This document shows, piece by piece, positions 21,903 to 35,000 of a stretch of 64,000 nucleotides of DNA (positions within the stretch are counted from its first letter, which is position 1; each line of letters opens with the position of its first letter). The notes under the pieces are model-generated. The model saw only the letters and a list, made by a program, of their open reading frames with translations, was not told where the DNA came from and did no database searches. Location of the stretch: contig NW_013171860.1 in the NCBI RefSeq assembly GCF_000151665.1, positions 843,523 to 907,522 of the forward strand, given 5' to 3'. A program made the translations under genes and the position numbers. Source of the stretch: Blastocystis hominis. Its lineage: Eukaryota; Sar; Bigyra; Opalinata; Blastocystidae.

Positions 21903-22559
21903 ATGGATCTCTCAATCAGTAAAGAGTGGGTTGGGATGGTAATCTGATAGATGTGGCGCAGTTTTGCCAGGCTTGGGTATCAAAGCAGGATGTGCCGGTA
22001 ATCCGCCCGCGTACTCTATTTCATATGGTTTGAGAGTTTAGTTTCTCCGGAATCGAGGGAATATTTGAATACAGAGGGTGAGCTGAAACTCAATGTTCCT
22101 TCATTTTATTTGGACGACCAGAACGTAAATACAGAGGTTGGTACATCCGTTGTTGAAAAAGAGGAAAGAGTGATGCAATTAGAGAGGAAGAGCGATGAAA
22201 AGGTGAAAAAGAGTAAAAAACGGGATGCTCTTTCGAAAAAGAAGAGTTCTGAGCATGATTTAAAGGAGACCGATAGGGAAAATGGGAATGCCAAGTCGAA
22301 GGAGAAGAATTTAAAGTCAAATCATAAAGAAAAATCGGATTCAAAGCTAAAAAAGGAAAAGCACAAGGAAAAGAAGGAAAAGCGCTGTGTGAAGAAGAAG
22401 GAGGAGGGGAAAAAAGAGCATCTTGTAAAGAAGAAGGAGGAGGAGGAAAAAGAACACCCTGCGAAGAAGAAGAAGAAGAAGGAAAAAGAACACCACACAA
22501 AGCATAAGGAAAAACTTCTCCCAAAGAAAGATTCGCATCCTCCTGAACATAAACAATAA
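21903..22559 (+). CDS. Lysine-rich protein, unknown function
   Basis: Exons 21903-21938, 21971-22010 and 22042-22559 (introns 32 and 31 nt) give 197 residues starting MDLSISKEWVGM. A short ordered part (SKQDVPVIRPLSPESREYLN ... LNVPSFYLDD) is followed by about 130 residues that are mostly Lys and Glu (KKEEEEKEHPAKKKKKKEKE). That composition fits a disordered nuclear or RNA-associated tail, but I recognise no family. The start lies only 50 bp after the 6PGDH cleavage point. The gene converges on the GT61 gene. Stop TAA 22557-22559. Confidence 0.7.
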
Positions 22560-22601
22560 CACGCACTAAACCACACCCCATATCAATCTCTTGTTTCTCC
22601 C

Positions 22602-22609
22602 AACAAACA
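22602..22609 (-). terminator. Poly(A) element of the GT61 gene
   Basis: TGTTTGTT on the minus strand, four bases after T 22614. Confidence 0.75.
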
Positions 22610-22613
22610 ATCG

Positions 22614-24140
22614 AAAACAAAAAGTTATTCTCAAACACATCTCTCTTGTATCTATACGAATTCAGATATTCAATCGCATTGTCCACAGCGGGAAATACCG
22701 CTGAAGGACTTGGGGCAACACGTGCATTGATAAAACGCCTGCGGGTCCGCATAATAATACCAAGCTCATAATGCTTTTCACCATCTCCAGGTTGAACTTT
22801 TTTCGCAAGGAACGTTTCATTGTACACAGCAATCGATAAGTAATGAACTCGCACAATATTCGCCAGATTCATAAACATGCACTCCAGGAAATAGGGCGGG
22901 AATGCTTCAATAAACACAGTTCGCGGCCTCATGAAAATCATATTCGTCGCTCCGGCTCCATGAGGCGTTAACAAAATATCTGCTTCAAAGAAGATGCGGA
23001 TTTGGCACGACATCGAACAGCTCTTTTCGGAAATTTCGGCATGCAAGCGCCCTTTAAACCACGAATTGAGCTGCGTTACCATTTTCACGGGGTCGTGGAA
23101 GCGTCGATTGCCCTTTCGCTGCAATATATGCATCTGGAAGACGTCCGATTTGTGAAGAGTCTTCAGCTGTACGCCCGCGAACTTATAGAACGCTGCGCGA
23201 AGCAGGTCGGCAGGGACCCAGCCGCTGATGGAGCCGCCATCGCCATTGTAATGCGAGCGATCGAGGAGAGTCTACGTCGCATCGCCTATCCTCCATTACC
23301 ACTCTCTTGAAGCAAATGGTGTTTTTTTTCGTTTCATCAACCATCGATTTGATCGTCGGCTTGTCGACCACCTCCAAATTGTAGCCAGGGCCGAAGACGT
23401 GACGCAGCACCGTGATAAAATCGGTCGCCCATGGATAATCGGTTTCATTGTTGAAGGTGGGGAGCCAAAGCTGCCGCATCTAGCGTTGAGAATCGGAAAG
23501 GACCGAAACCACGGGGAAATCGTTCACAAAGAGGAGCTTTGTCCACAAAAAGTTGATGCTTTCGACGAAATGGTAAATGTGATGAAGCGTAAAGGGCTGG
23601 GTTATGACGCTTTCTTTCTCGATGATGATTGCATCCATGTCGGAGAGAGATTTGTACAGGGATGCAATTTTCCACCCATAGCGGAAAGATACGTCCCGGC
23701 TGATGGGAAGTTGGCGAGAATTCGCTCTTTTTAACACGAAGTATAGCTTTTTCTTAAAGTTGTAACACAAGTTTTTCGCGTAGACAAAATTGTAGCCTGC
23801 TTCTGGATGCTTGCTTTGATAATAGTAGGTATATCCATCGTCACTATGTATTAGGGACTGATAATAATAATAAAGAGTTACGGCTTGTAGTTCAAATCGT
23901 AAAATGGAGGATCCGTCCTAATTGAAAGAGATTCAAAGTAGCTTACCATGTATTGTTTTTTATCATATCACCACGTATCGTATCAAAAGTTTGTTCCCAG
24001 TTTGACTTGTACTGAAACACAGGATACTTATCAGACTCAAGTCTACTTATTAATATCGGGTATTCATAGCCAATTTTTGGCCATTTGCTGAGCCTGTGAA
24101 AAGGAAAAACATTTCTAAGATATTGAGAATAGGAGTGCAT
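22614..24140 (-). CDS. GT61-family glycosyltransferase (EOGT/POMGNT2-like); stop made by polyadenylation
   Basis: Exons 24140-23947, 23917-23882, 23843-23513, 23479-23303 and 23271-22614, with introns of 29, 38, 33 and 31 nt. They sum to 1396 nt, i.e. 465 codons plus a T. T 22614 is followed by four bases and TGTTTGTT, so poly(A) creates UAA after ...NNFLF. Family features: HHIYHFVESINFLWTKL (the N/H-Y-HF motif), GWVPADLLRAAF, SDVFQMHILQRKGNRR, and the diagnostic DILLTPHGAGATNMIFMRPR. GT61 enzymes transfer GlcNAc or xylose in the ER/Golgi. No signal anchor is visible; the start at 24140 may miss an upstream exon. The longer frame down to 22090 is the antisense of the lysine-rich gene and is not used. 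Confidence 0.85.
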
Positions 24141-24509
24141 TGTTTTTTTCGAAACAGAAGCAACATCCTGCTTTTTTCCAGTAACTAAAGCTATACATTA
24201 TTGCGAAATAGGAGAAATACGTAGAGAAGTCGATTTTTCAAAATTCAGAGTTATTACACGAAACGAATTCCCTAGTTCAGTTACAAAAATAGGTAGCCGT
24301 TTATTACCAGATAGTACATAGCTATCTCATGAGATACACATTTCACCAGTACCCCAAATATAAAATATAAAATATAGGTAGCAAGAGTGACAAGAATAAT
24401 CTTGAGCAATGCATGATGACTTTTTTCAATTGAGAAAGTGAAAACTGGAATTGTATGGAAAGCGTTTTTTTACCTATTATTCATATTAAGTCCAGAATAT
24501 TGTCATATC

Positions 24510-25352
24510 ATGCCTGGTGACTATGAGGAAGGTGAACTGAATAATAATCGGGACGATAGACGCGATGGATCTCGATCTAACCAAATGGACCGCAAACGAG
24601 TAAGAAATATTACTATTCTGAAACAAAGAAATCCAAGTTTTCTGGTTCAAGTATATACGAACGGTTTGGTCGTTGTTGCCTTTTGACTTTGTAGAGATCA
24701 TCGACGGGATCGTTCTCGTGAGAGAAGGTAATACTTAAATCGGATACTGAAGTTATTTGATAGACATCGAGATAGTCGGTCTCGTTCTCGCAGTCGAAGT
24801 TATCACAGCAGTAGACGTCACCACTCGAGCAGGTATATTTTTGGTCACCCAGTCAGGTGAAGAAGAAGTCGTTCCCGATCTCGTTCTCGATCGCATTCTC
24901 GCTCTCGTGCCACGTCGCATTCTCGCTCCCGTGCCGAAAACCGTAACCAACGCGAGTCTAAAGTGATCGAAGACGCCATATCAAGTACGCACAACTTCGT
25001 CATTCTGATCTTAGATACAGCTGACTCTACTACTGAGAATCAGGCTCCTCCAGCCGATCCAGCCACGCAAGACCCTGCCCAGGCTGCGGAGGACGATCCA
25101 AATAACGTTCACAAGCAGTGCGAGCAGGCCGCGGTGGAGGCTCGCAAGCGCGCGATGAATCTTCTCCGAAAGCGCGGGTTGATTCCGGACGATATGATTG
25201 AAGAGCCGGAAGAGGAGGCGCCGGCTCCTGTGGAAGAAGCGCCGGCTCCTGTGGAGGAGGCGCCAGCTCCGGTGAATCCATTGCTGCCCAAGCTGGTGAC
25301 TCCGATCGCGGAAGGACAGAATACGGGTCCGTTAAGTTGGTACAAACCGTAG
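24510..25352 (+). CDS. RS-domain (SR-like) protein, probable splicing-related factor
   Basis: Six exons: 24510-24599, 24629-24663, 24695-24727, 24764-24832, 24863-24984 and 25015-25352, with introns of 29, 31, 36, 30 and 30 nt. One exon is only 35 nt and another 33 nt. The spliced N-terminal half is an RS domain (RDHRRDRSRERR, SRSRSRSRSYHSSRRHH, RSRSRSRSRSHSRSRATS), typical of proteins that assemble with the spliceosome. The second half is a short helix (EQAAVEARKRAMNLLRKRG), three APAPVEE repeats and a conserved-looking end (GPLSWYKP). No RRM was found. In a genome with so many tiny introns an SR factor is expected; the exact family is not recognised. Stop TAG 25350-25352; TGTTTGTT at 25444-25451. 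Confidence 0.75.
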
Positions 25353-25451
25353 GAAAAGGGAAGAGGGGTGATGGGTAGGAACTCGTCTTCTACCTCTGCA
25401 TTGAAGTCGATTTTGGAGAAGAAATAAGAGGTTTTGTATGTGATGTTTGTT

Positions 25452-25600
25452 AAAGACGGGTTTGATAAGTGAAGGTATGCTAGGAGAATAAGAAAGTGCT
25501 TTAGGATCGTGGAAGTTGAAGTGAGGATTTGTCATTGAGATAGGGTTTGGGGTGATGGGTGAGTGGAACTTGTGTGATGGGTGAATGACTGTATGGGATG

Positions 25601-25631
<31 letters not shown>

Positions 25632-25970
25632 CGTATGAATAAATCCAGTTCAATGTGATTTGCGCATTATGACCAATATGGATGAAAAGTTGTTCAACCA
25701 TTATCTCTATCTACACAGAGTAGTATGGAATTCACGATTCATTGGATCCAATATTCAACCAAATGTACCATCTCTTTCATCATTTCGTTGCTCTTTACAC
25801 CCTCACTTTCCTCCTTTTCATTATAACCCTTCTCATTCATCACACACATAAACAATAGCAGTCTATTGCATATGCCTAATTGTGATTTCCCTTGATCCAA
25901 TTCATATTTCGATTCCACCTACATTGTCTTAGAGAGAGAGAGAGAAACGACTCATTCCATTTTCGAGTAC
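25452..25970. other. Intergenic, with (CAA)n tract
   Basis: No gene seen. Contains a (CAA)n run (25601-25631). TGTTTGTT at 25979-25972 on the minus strand belongs to the giant gene. Confidence 0.6.
25601..25631. repeat. (CAA)n microsatellite
   Basis: About ten perfect CAA units. Confidence 0.9.
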
Positions 25971-25971
25971 C

Positions 25972-25979
25972 AACAAACA
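25972..25979 (-). terminator. Poly(A) element of the giant surface-protein gene
   Basis: TGTTTGTT on the minus strand, 37 nt beyond the TAA stop at 26018-26016. Confidence 0.6.
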
Positions 25980-26015
25980 CATGGGTTCAATAACATATAT
26001 CAGCAATTACTCTCC

Positions 26016-29000
26016 TTATTGTACATTCAGTTCTTCAATCTCCTTCTACACATTCATTCCAAAACAGAGTACCTACCATAATCGCTTTCTTTTCTTCCGT
26101 CAACTCGGCAATGATCTCTTCGTTATGCTTCGCTATCTCTTGGGCTTCAGTTACCTGGCTATTAAACATATTCTTCATAATTCGTCGCATAGCCAACGGG
26201 TTTGTATTGCTCTGACCCTTTACATCTCTTTCAATTTGCAGCCAATCGCCTGTATGGGACGATTCCTTTAATAACACAGCTTCCTTGTCGGTTCGGATTC
26301 GAGACGTTTTGTAGCTCTCCTTTGAGAGTTCCCACTTCAATCGCCATCGCAAACTAAATACCATCGCAATCAGCAGAATAAAAATGATGGGAAGAGTGAT
26401 CATCAGCGACTTGATTAGGTATTCAGTGAACACTTCTACCACTGTTCCCATTTCTGTCTCTTGTGTGTTCATCGGTTCTTTGGGACTCACCATTAGCATG
26501 ATATCCATCTCGTTTTCGACACGAATCAAATACATCCCGTCCTCAATAACATAATCATTTTCATTCATGCAACTCCAAGTATCGCCAATGCACACAGCAG
26601 GGCAAATTTCGCTTTTCTGTACGTCCAATGGATCATAATAAATCGAGTTGTCATATACAACTGCCGGCAAATACCGCACAACACTCTTTGTCCAGAGAGA
26701 AAGCCGCATCGGATACACCAACTGAGTAATCTTCGTGGTGTTGTCGATCGAGATGAAGCGAATGTGGATGGCAGGCGACATGGAGAACAGAACAGCGCTC
26801 TCAATGGAGTTCAGATGCAGCTCCTTGGCGCGTTCTTCCCTTGCAATCACGACCTTCTGTTGAGACAAATCTTCCGCCGAAATCGGCGTAATCTGGACAA
26901 AGAAGGGTTTGTTGGTGTAGAGATATTGCTTGGCATCAATCTCCAGCTCACCATACAAGTCATGATTCGTCGTATACAGCAATACATTGGATACGTCCTG
27001 CATCGTTACATGGATTAACGCTTCAGTCGCAATGAAATTCGTGAAATGATATTCGCTGCAGTCGCTGAGAGAATCCATGCAACTGCCATAGTAACAGCGA
27101 ACTTTGTCGTCATCACAATTTCCATGCCCCAAACATAGCTCTGTTTCATTATGCCCAGGAATTAGATCCACGCACAACCCATCCGGACACATGACTCGAT
27201 TGAGACCACATCCAATCGTTTCCTGACATGAGGGTCTGCACAATCCATCTGGGCAGAGCTGTCCAAATAGACACACTGGACGAACTTCATCATGACTTGA
27301 GACAGAATAATAGGGTCGAATGTAGGCGGACAATGGAACCACATCCATATAGTCTTGGAAGGTCACAAAGAGATTATTGCTACAAGGCGTATCCAACGGT
27401 ACACATTCACCGGAATAGCACCGCTTCGAATTGTGAGAAGGACAAGGAGGAATGAGGGAGCAATACTCTGCGTCTTGGAACATTCCATTGGAACACATAG
27501 CAAAAGAATAGGGACTTGATTGCTCGTTGCTCTCTTCCTCACGCCACCAGAAGAAAAAATCGGCAATCATTTCACCCAAAGAGCGAGGTGGGGAGAGCGA
27601 AATCGAATACTCCGATGGAATTGAGACATATACAAGCTCCATATCGGTAAGAGAATGATACAAGCAGAACAAGGGCGATCTTGCACATCGTCCATTGAAA
27701 CACTCGTAGGGTTCACTAGCTGGACACTTTCTGAAATTTCGGCAGTCTCCCTGATTGGACACGCACGAACCGTCTTCACAATAGATTGGACGCGAACTTG
27801 GGCAGAGAGACCAATCACGATTTCCCCTCTTGCAGTGCTTACAAGGTCTGCACATGGAATAATCAGAGACACAGGACATGTCTGAGCAAAGATAGGGGAG
27901 ATCAGGAGGACAAACAGGAGTGGGTTGACAAACGTCATTCATGATCTGATCGTAGATCTTTTCATCGATCCAACTTCCAGAAATCGATCCAATAAACGGC
28001 TCCATAGCATACTGGTGTGGGTAAGTTCCGCATTCCCCGGATGCACAACGAATCGGATTTGAGAGAGAACAACCAGAGATGGAAGAACAATATCCAGGAG
28101 ACACAACACACGTTCCATCCCAGCATCGAGTAGGCGTTGCAGAAGAGCAGGATGCTGTTTTTGTGTTGTTTTGGAACAAGGGGTCGTTTTCGGGAGAAGC
28201 ACAGCAATTTCCACTCCGTGATTTGAAAGGAGTAGCCGGAGAACAACCATTCACAAGAGGACAATCCAGAATCGAAGCAACACACTGATGATTGTTGCAT
28301 CGAACAGGAGTGGATGCAGGGCAACCATTGGACGAAGAAACAACCATGCAAGCTGTTTGGGAAGTGGCGCATTGCCCATTCAGGCAACGGTACGGCGAGG
28401 ACAATGGGCAGCCATTCTCACCCAAACACTGCCCTTCATCACTTACACACATTCCGCTGTAGGGTCCGGATAAGCACATTACAGGCAGAGAAGAAGGGCA
28501 CGCAGTTATGTTGAAACAGAAATGCGTGTCTGTGATACAGCTACGGTCCGGACAACGATAGTCTCCATTCTTCAGATACACAGAAGAGCAAGGACGAATG
28601 GCTGGACAGTACGAATAGGAGGTGACACATTCGCCCGTTGCACACAAGAATGGTGCAGAGTGGGTACAAGTAGAGTTTCCATTCGCAATAAACTCGTTTG
28701 TTATAAAGTCATTCACACTCTCTTTCAGGAATTGTAAGGAAGGATGGTTCGAGTTCAAGGCTTCCGCACCCTCGATAAGCGTGGCGGTCACCGGGCAGAG
28801 TGACAGTGAAAGCACACACAAACCGTTTTGACATCGATGATAGGGAGCCGGACAATAGTAGGATAAGGGGCAGTCCTTTGGATTGGTCACAATGGACTGA
28901 TCGGAACATAGGTATAAACTACTCTCTGTAGGCGACGTTCCTATCATTTCGGGACATTCCCATTCATAGTGCACACACAAGCCATTGTTACAACGATGGG

Positions 29001-32000
29001 GAGCTGTGAATGGACACTGTAACTCTGGACAATCGAACGGAGACTCACGACACGATCCGTCTTCGCATAAATACTTCCCAAAGCAAAAGTCGAAAGCGGA
29101 GCGATTTTCATCTGTGACGTTTAGCGAATCTATGTCAAAGTCAAAATGCAGGAGAGTACTTGATGAACAGGTTGTTCGGTCATATACACATCTTCCAGTG
29201 ATGCTGCAGAAGAACAAGCCATCGCTACAACTTTGCATCTTGGGACAATCCTCAGGAATGCGACGACAGCTTTGGTCCCAACACAAAATAGGAAGGTCCA
29301 CAGGACAATGAATGGATGAGCAAAGGTTGGGTGATGATGCACAAGACCCATCTTCACACAGAACTGTATTGCCAGGACATTGAGTTTCCTTTTCACATTG
29401 GCTTGGAGAGAATACGCATTGGTTGTTCATGCAGCGAATGGGTCGATCGCGTGGGCAGATCGTGACAGACGGGCACGCTTCATTCAGTCCCACACAACGA
29501 CCATCAATGCACCGCTTTTGATCAGATGAACATTGATTCACCAGAATAGACTCAATCGATGGTTCCGTGCAGGGATATCGATTATACTGTTTTTCACAGC
29601 GCTGCTGGATGCTGGTCGTGACATCTTGCAAGAAGAGAACATCCCTGATATCATTCTTATTCTGCCCCCAGGCCAATTCCCATTTTCCTTCAAAAACGCA
29701 TTGCTCTACGAGTGTTGTAATCATGGAATTCATATAGGAGTAAAGATCGTATCGCGAAAAGAAGGTGTACCACAGATTCCCAACCACATTCGTTTCAGAA
29801 ATAAACTGCGGACGAGGCAGAAGAGAGCCAATAATAGAGACACAGGAGCCATCACTGCAGAGGAACTCGTTCGAGGCACACACACGAAGAATCGGACATT
29901 GACGCATGTTCTTCACGCACTTGTGCATTGTGCGACAATAGACCCAGCTGTGAGGACATCGCGTGACATTCGTGAACTCATTGAAGCTGGGACACGAAAT
30001 CTCCGAAGCTACGCATCGTCCATCAAAGCATCGATAGGGATAAGAAGAAGGGCAGGGAGGATAATGCGGACACGCATCCATGGAGGCTACACACTGGGTA
30101 GTACTCTTGCAGTAATATGGATAAGCGTAAGGGCAAGTCATGCTGAGCTCCAAAATCGCGGGATCCACAATCATGCCCGAGTCGTTACTTGCCAACGTGT
30201 TACGATCGAAGAACTGGGGAGGCTTGGACGCATTGAAATAGAGCACAGCATCGCCCATCATTACAGAGAGACATTCTCGCATCGAAGCATAGCAGAAACG
30301 ATCATAGCATAGCACAGGGCGGTCGGGAGGACACACGATGCCCTGCGAGCAATCCTCAGGGCGCTTCACACATTCTTTGGTGGGGCATTGGATCATCGGA
30401 GGCAAGCAATAGTCCTTATCTGATGGACACATCATCTCATGCGCTCTGCAAGACCCATCAGGACACAGAACGAATCCATACGGACAGACGGTGGCCTTTT
30501 CACACAAGAATTCGGTAAGAGCGCACGAGCCATCCGGACAATTCACCATGAATGAGGGGCACGTGCCCGAGCTGCTCACCAGGGACGACTCGCGGAGTGA
30601 ATCAGGAATACATCGGTGATCGGTCGTGAGGGTGAAGTGAGGAGGGCAGGTCACAATGCTCTGGCAACTCACATCCACCATGGATGAGCAGGACCCATCA
30701 ATGCACCGTAACGGCTTATCAGCAGGGCAAGGCTCTTTCACAATACACTCGTCCACATTATCTCTGCAAACGCCACTGTCACAGCGCACCTTCCCTGGAG
30801 GACATTGAGACATATTGGGGCATTGGTCGTAGTTGTACACACAGGTCGTTCCGTCCCAGCAGAGCAAAGGAACAAAGGGAGGACAGGACCGCGTTGAAAA
30901 TACATTGCACTCATCAAGAGAAATACCGCAGTGCTTTAGATCTCCGCATAGCAACGTCGAGGTTGGGCAGGCAACGGTATTCGGACACAGAGAACTGTTG
31001 CTGACGCAATGGTTATCCAAACACAGCGACTCGCCTTCGGAACAATAGGTATCAATCGGACAACTACAACATGACTCCCCTATCGCATTCCATACAATCC
31101 GTTTTCACGATAACATTGCCCCGTAATGCACGAATAATGGATACATGAGCATGCTAATTCATTGCTCAAAGCATTGGTGCAAGATGGCCTGTATTCTCCA
31201 TATCCCCAACAATAACTCTCATTGCTCGAACAACGATCCGTTCCGATCAGATTGCATTGACTACTGTCCGCAGCACACTCATATTCAAATTGGCGGTCTA
31301 CGAGCTGCTGGGAGGTTGGCCGTAGGTAGCATTGATAAGGCTTGCCTTCGACTTGGGTGCATCCAGGAGTAATGACGCTAACAGCAACAGAGGAAAGAAG
31401 AGAGGTTTGCGTCGAAAGAATCGTGTCCCGAATTAGAATCGAAATATGGACATTGTAATATTGTACAAAAGTATAAGACAACCGGAAACGTGTGGAGTTG
31501 CTACAGCTTTGGTCCAACGAGAACAAGAATTGGTGGGTAATCTAAACTGGAAAGAAAGAGCAACACTTACGGATTCCATCTCTAGTTCCATGATCACTTC
31601 ATACGGGAACGAAATATACTCATTGGGTAGATTGCAAATGATATTTTCGTTCGAATCCATTAGCAATACTTCAAGAACCACTTCGTCTCCCACCTGATAG
31701 GATCCAGCAAGATTCGACATCAGGTAGCTCTTTGAATAGTCTAGAGGCAGGAGGGGGATATGGACAGTAAACTGGTCCATAAAATACTGTTGCGAAGTAT
31801 CATCTCTGATGCGCAGAGTGATATCGCCTGCCCAGACGATCTGCACGTCAATAGAAAAAGTCCCGTTCCAGTGATTTGTCATGGTAAGACTTTGCTCGAT
31901 ATGCTGAGGATAGCGTAGATTGTGAGCCGACGTGATGGATAGGATCAAGGACAAATGGTCATCAGCCTGATCCAACGAGTAGCCATTGATCGACCTGAGA

Positions 32001-35000
32001 AAGCAAGAAACGCGGCAGAAGGAATTCTGCGCCCTGCATCCATAAAAGAAACACTGCGATTCCGAAATGCTTAGCTGTCCCGGCAGCAATGTTGCAATCA
32101 TCGCGGGACTACGATTCAGATTGATATTGTTGCGGAAGAAATTGATGACATATTCTCCGACTGATCGTTAAAGAGCACTCTCTGAAAGAGCAGCATGCGA
32201 AGGATATTTCTTGGTGGCTGAAGGTCGGACATACGATCGTAGAACCATCGATACTCGCCCAAATAGGAGGTAAATGACTTCACCACGCAAGCAGAGGACG
32301 GAAGACGAGTATAATACTGGTAATCGTTCTATACTTCATCGCCTACAGTCTGGCCTACAATAAACAAAAATCCCACAGTCACAGGGATTGCATCATCCAT
32401 CAATCCATTATTATTTAACAAATTATGGAATGAAACGACATACTGCAATACGAAGCTTGTCTCCATGAGATTACGAGTACCTAAATAGCCACAAATTTGG
32501 TCTGTTGACTTTTTCATCAAGTCATCCTCCTCCTCCCCCTCCTCGAATTCGATTACTGTATTGAACTCACTCGAAGATAGTTTTTCTTGCGGACAGTACT
32601 CTTCTTCATTGTACAGCCCGATTCCGTCGTCGACTTCTGGAATGACAGTAAACTGAATCGTTTCACCCTATCCCATAAACAAAGCCAAACGAAGACATAC
32701 AAACCTGCTATTCTTGTAGAAGAACATACAGTTGTATATTCCAGCAGACGAAACAGTCAAAAAGATGATAACGTATCCATCCTGGTTAATCAAAAGCGAG
32801 ATACTGTCGGGCGATACAAGGATTCCGTTGCGGTAAAGAAGAATTGAAATGTTGGAAGAATCGGTGATGAAGTTTCCCCAAATCTGCCGTTAAGGTGAGC
32901 CTGGATGAGCACAACCAAGGATATATCATAGAGATGTAAGTAGAATGCGAATTCGACATTGCTCACAACCACAAAGGGATATGTGTCCACTCGAGCTTGA
33001 TTGGTTAGAGTCACTCCATCGATATGCATCTCAGGGGTGATTTGCTGATCTATCAGTAGAGGCATGGTCGATGAAGAGAAGGACAAATCAATCAAACTTG
33101 TGGCTTCGTCAAAAGAGGACACAGTGACTTCGAGGATATGGCTGTAAGAAGAAGCTTCCGTCACACTGAAAGTAACGTTATACAAGCCCTCTTCTATCAC
33201 CGCAAATATACACTGAATCGCAGAAGAACTATCGTCCACAGAAAAGAGAACGAAGTGGCCACTGCTTGTTGAATTCACGTAAGTCACTACAAAATCAGAC
33301 AACCCTTGGAAACCAACGCTGCAGATCCATGTATGGGTCGATCTGTTTGAAGTCAATTTGATTATTCGAGGAGTCGTGTGGAATGAAAGAGAATACGACT
33401 ATTTTGCCTGCCTCCACCGAGTTCACGATCGAGACTTGGCTATTTTCCCATGCAATATTCCCAGGATAAACATACATTTCGCCAAATGGTAAGGAAATCG
33501 GAATTGTATGTGTACTATCTGACATGGAAAGGGTGAGAGAACAAAGATTTTTATTGTCTGGCAATTCTGTGATTTGGTAGGTGACTCGAATCAGGTTGCT
33601 GGATAGTACGATTTGGTGTGTGGAGATCAGCTGCTCTTCCATAACAAGATAAACACTCAATGAGGTAAATGGTCTAACCAATAACAATGATAATCAAGCT
33701 ATAATACATTGCGTTTCCATATGCGTCGTATTTTACCACATAAAAAGAGAGCGTTTCTCCAGACATTCCGCCGATAATGCCACTGCCCCAGGAGTAATAT
33801 TGGGGAGTTTCTAGAGGGGAAGATACGATCATTGTCGTTATCTCTTCGGTATTGAAAAGTGTGTTGAATACATAGATATCAATCAGATACGATCCCGCTT
33901 TTGTATACGTTGGGTAAAAGTAGATTCGATCATCTGATTGATGAAAGTACCAATCACCTGAGGAGATAAGACTGTTCTTTCCCACAACCACAATATTACT
34001 AGGCAGAACGCTCATGCCACTGGGGAACTGCAGATAGAATCCGTTTAATACCAGAGTGTTGAGTAGTATGGAATTGGAACAAGCTGTCAGAGGTGCCAAA
34101 GGTTGTACCAACGTAATATCCGAATAGTCTTCCTGTGAAAGAGGGATGGTATTGTTCAACACTAAGGACTTGACATTCCACACCAGAAGGCGGAAGGCTG
34201 TGTGCTCGCTGCTCACGACATAATGAATCTGGATTCTATATGTGATCCGAATCATGGCGACTGCATTACCCCTTTCCACTCTGATGAATGTTCTCGTTGA
34301 GAAGGACTGCATTCTCGACAGCCAAAGTAATCTCATCGGGAGAAAGATCTGTATCCAGAATATTATCGTTTTGGTCCACATACGCAGCATAGAAAATACC
34401 TATATTTGACTGTGTCTAATGGGACATACCTTCATATTGATTAGCAGATGGTATTCTATTAACCATAACACTTCCAGATCCAAAAACACGAAGCGTAGCC
34501 GAACTATCTTCCGTGATGGTTAGTGTATGGCCATACACCCAGTAATATCGATTGTTTTGGTCCCTAACTACAACGGAAATGTGATGATCTCCGATTTCCC
34601 TAGCTTCAAACTCACAAGAGAAGTAGTTGGAAGTCGCACCCATATAGGTAAACGAAACGGAGCGATTTTCGGGTAGCAAGTGTTGGAATACAGCCATATA
34701 ATTGTTTGGCGGTATAGGGGCATTGAAAGAATCTCTCAGCCAAATCATGAGAGAGTACCGATTCTCTAAAGGAGTCAGAGTGGATAATGTGCGATTTGGA
34801 CTAGAAATAAGGACTGAATCGACAGCACGACCTACTTTAGAGAATAATAGTGATCTAAAGTTATCGACCGAGAAATCTCGATGGGCTGAATAGAGAAGTT
34901 GTCTCGGCAGACAACCTGGATATCCATCATTCCTTCAAACGTCTCTCCGCGTTGCAAAAGCGTAAAGTAATTTGCATAGCTTTCGTCGATGCTGAAAAAG

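Noticed and set aside
22090-22601. Ser/Pro-rich extension of the GT61 protein
   Set aside because: It is the antisense of the lysine-rich gene and lies beyond the poly(A) element; the real end is at 22614.
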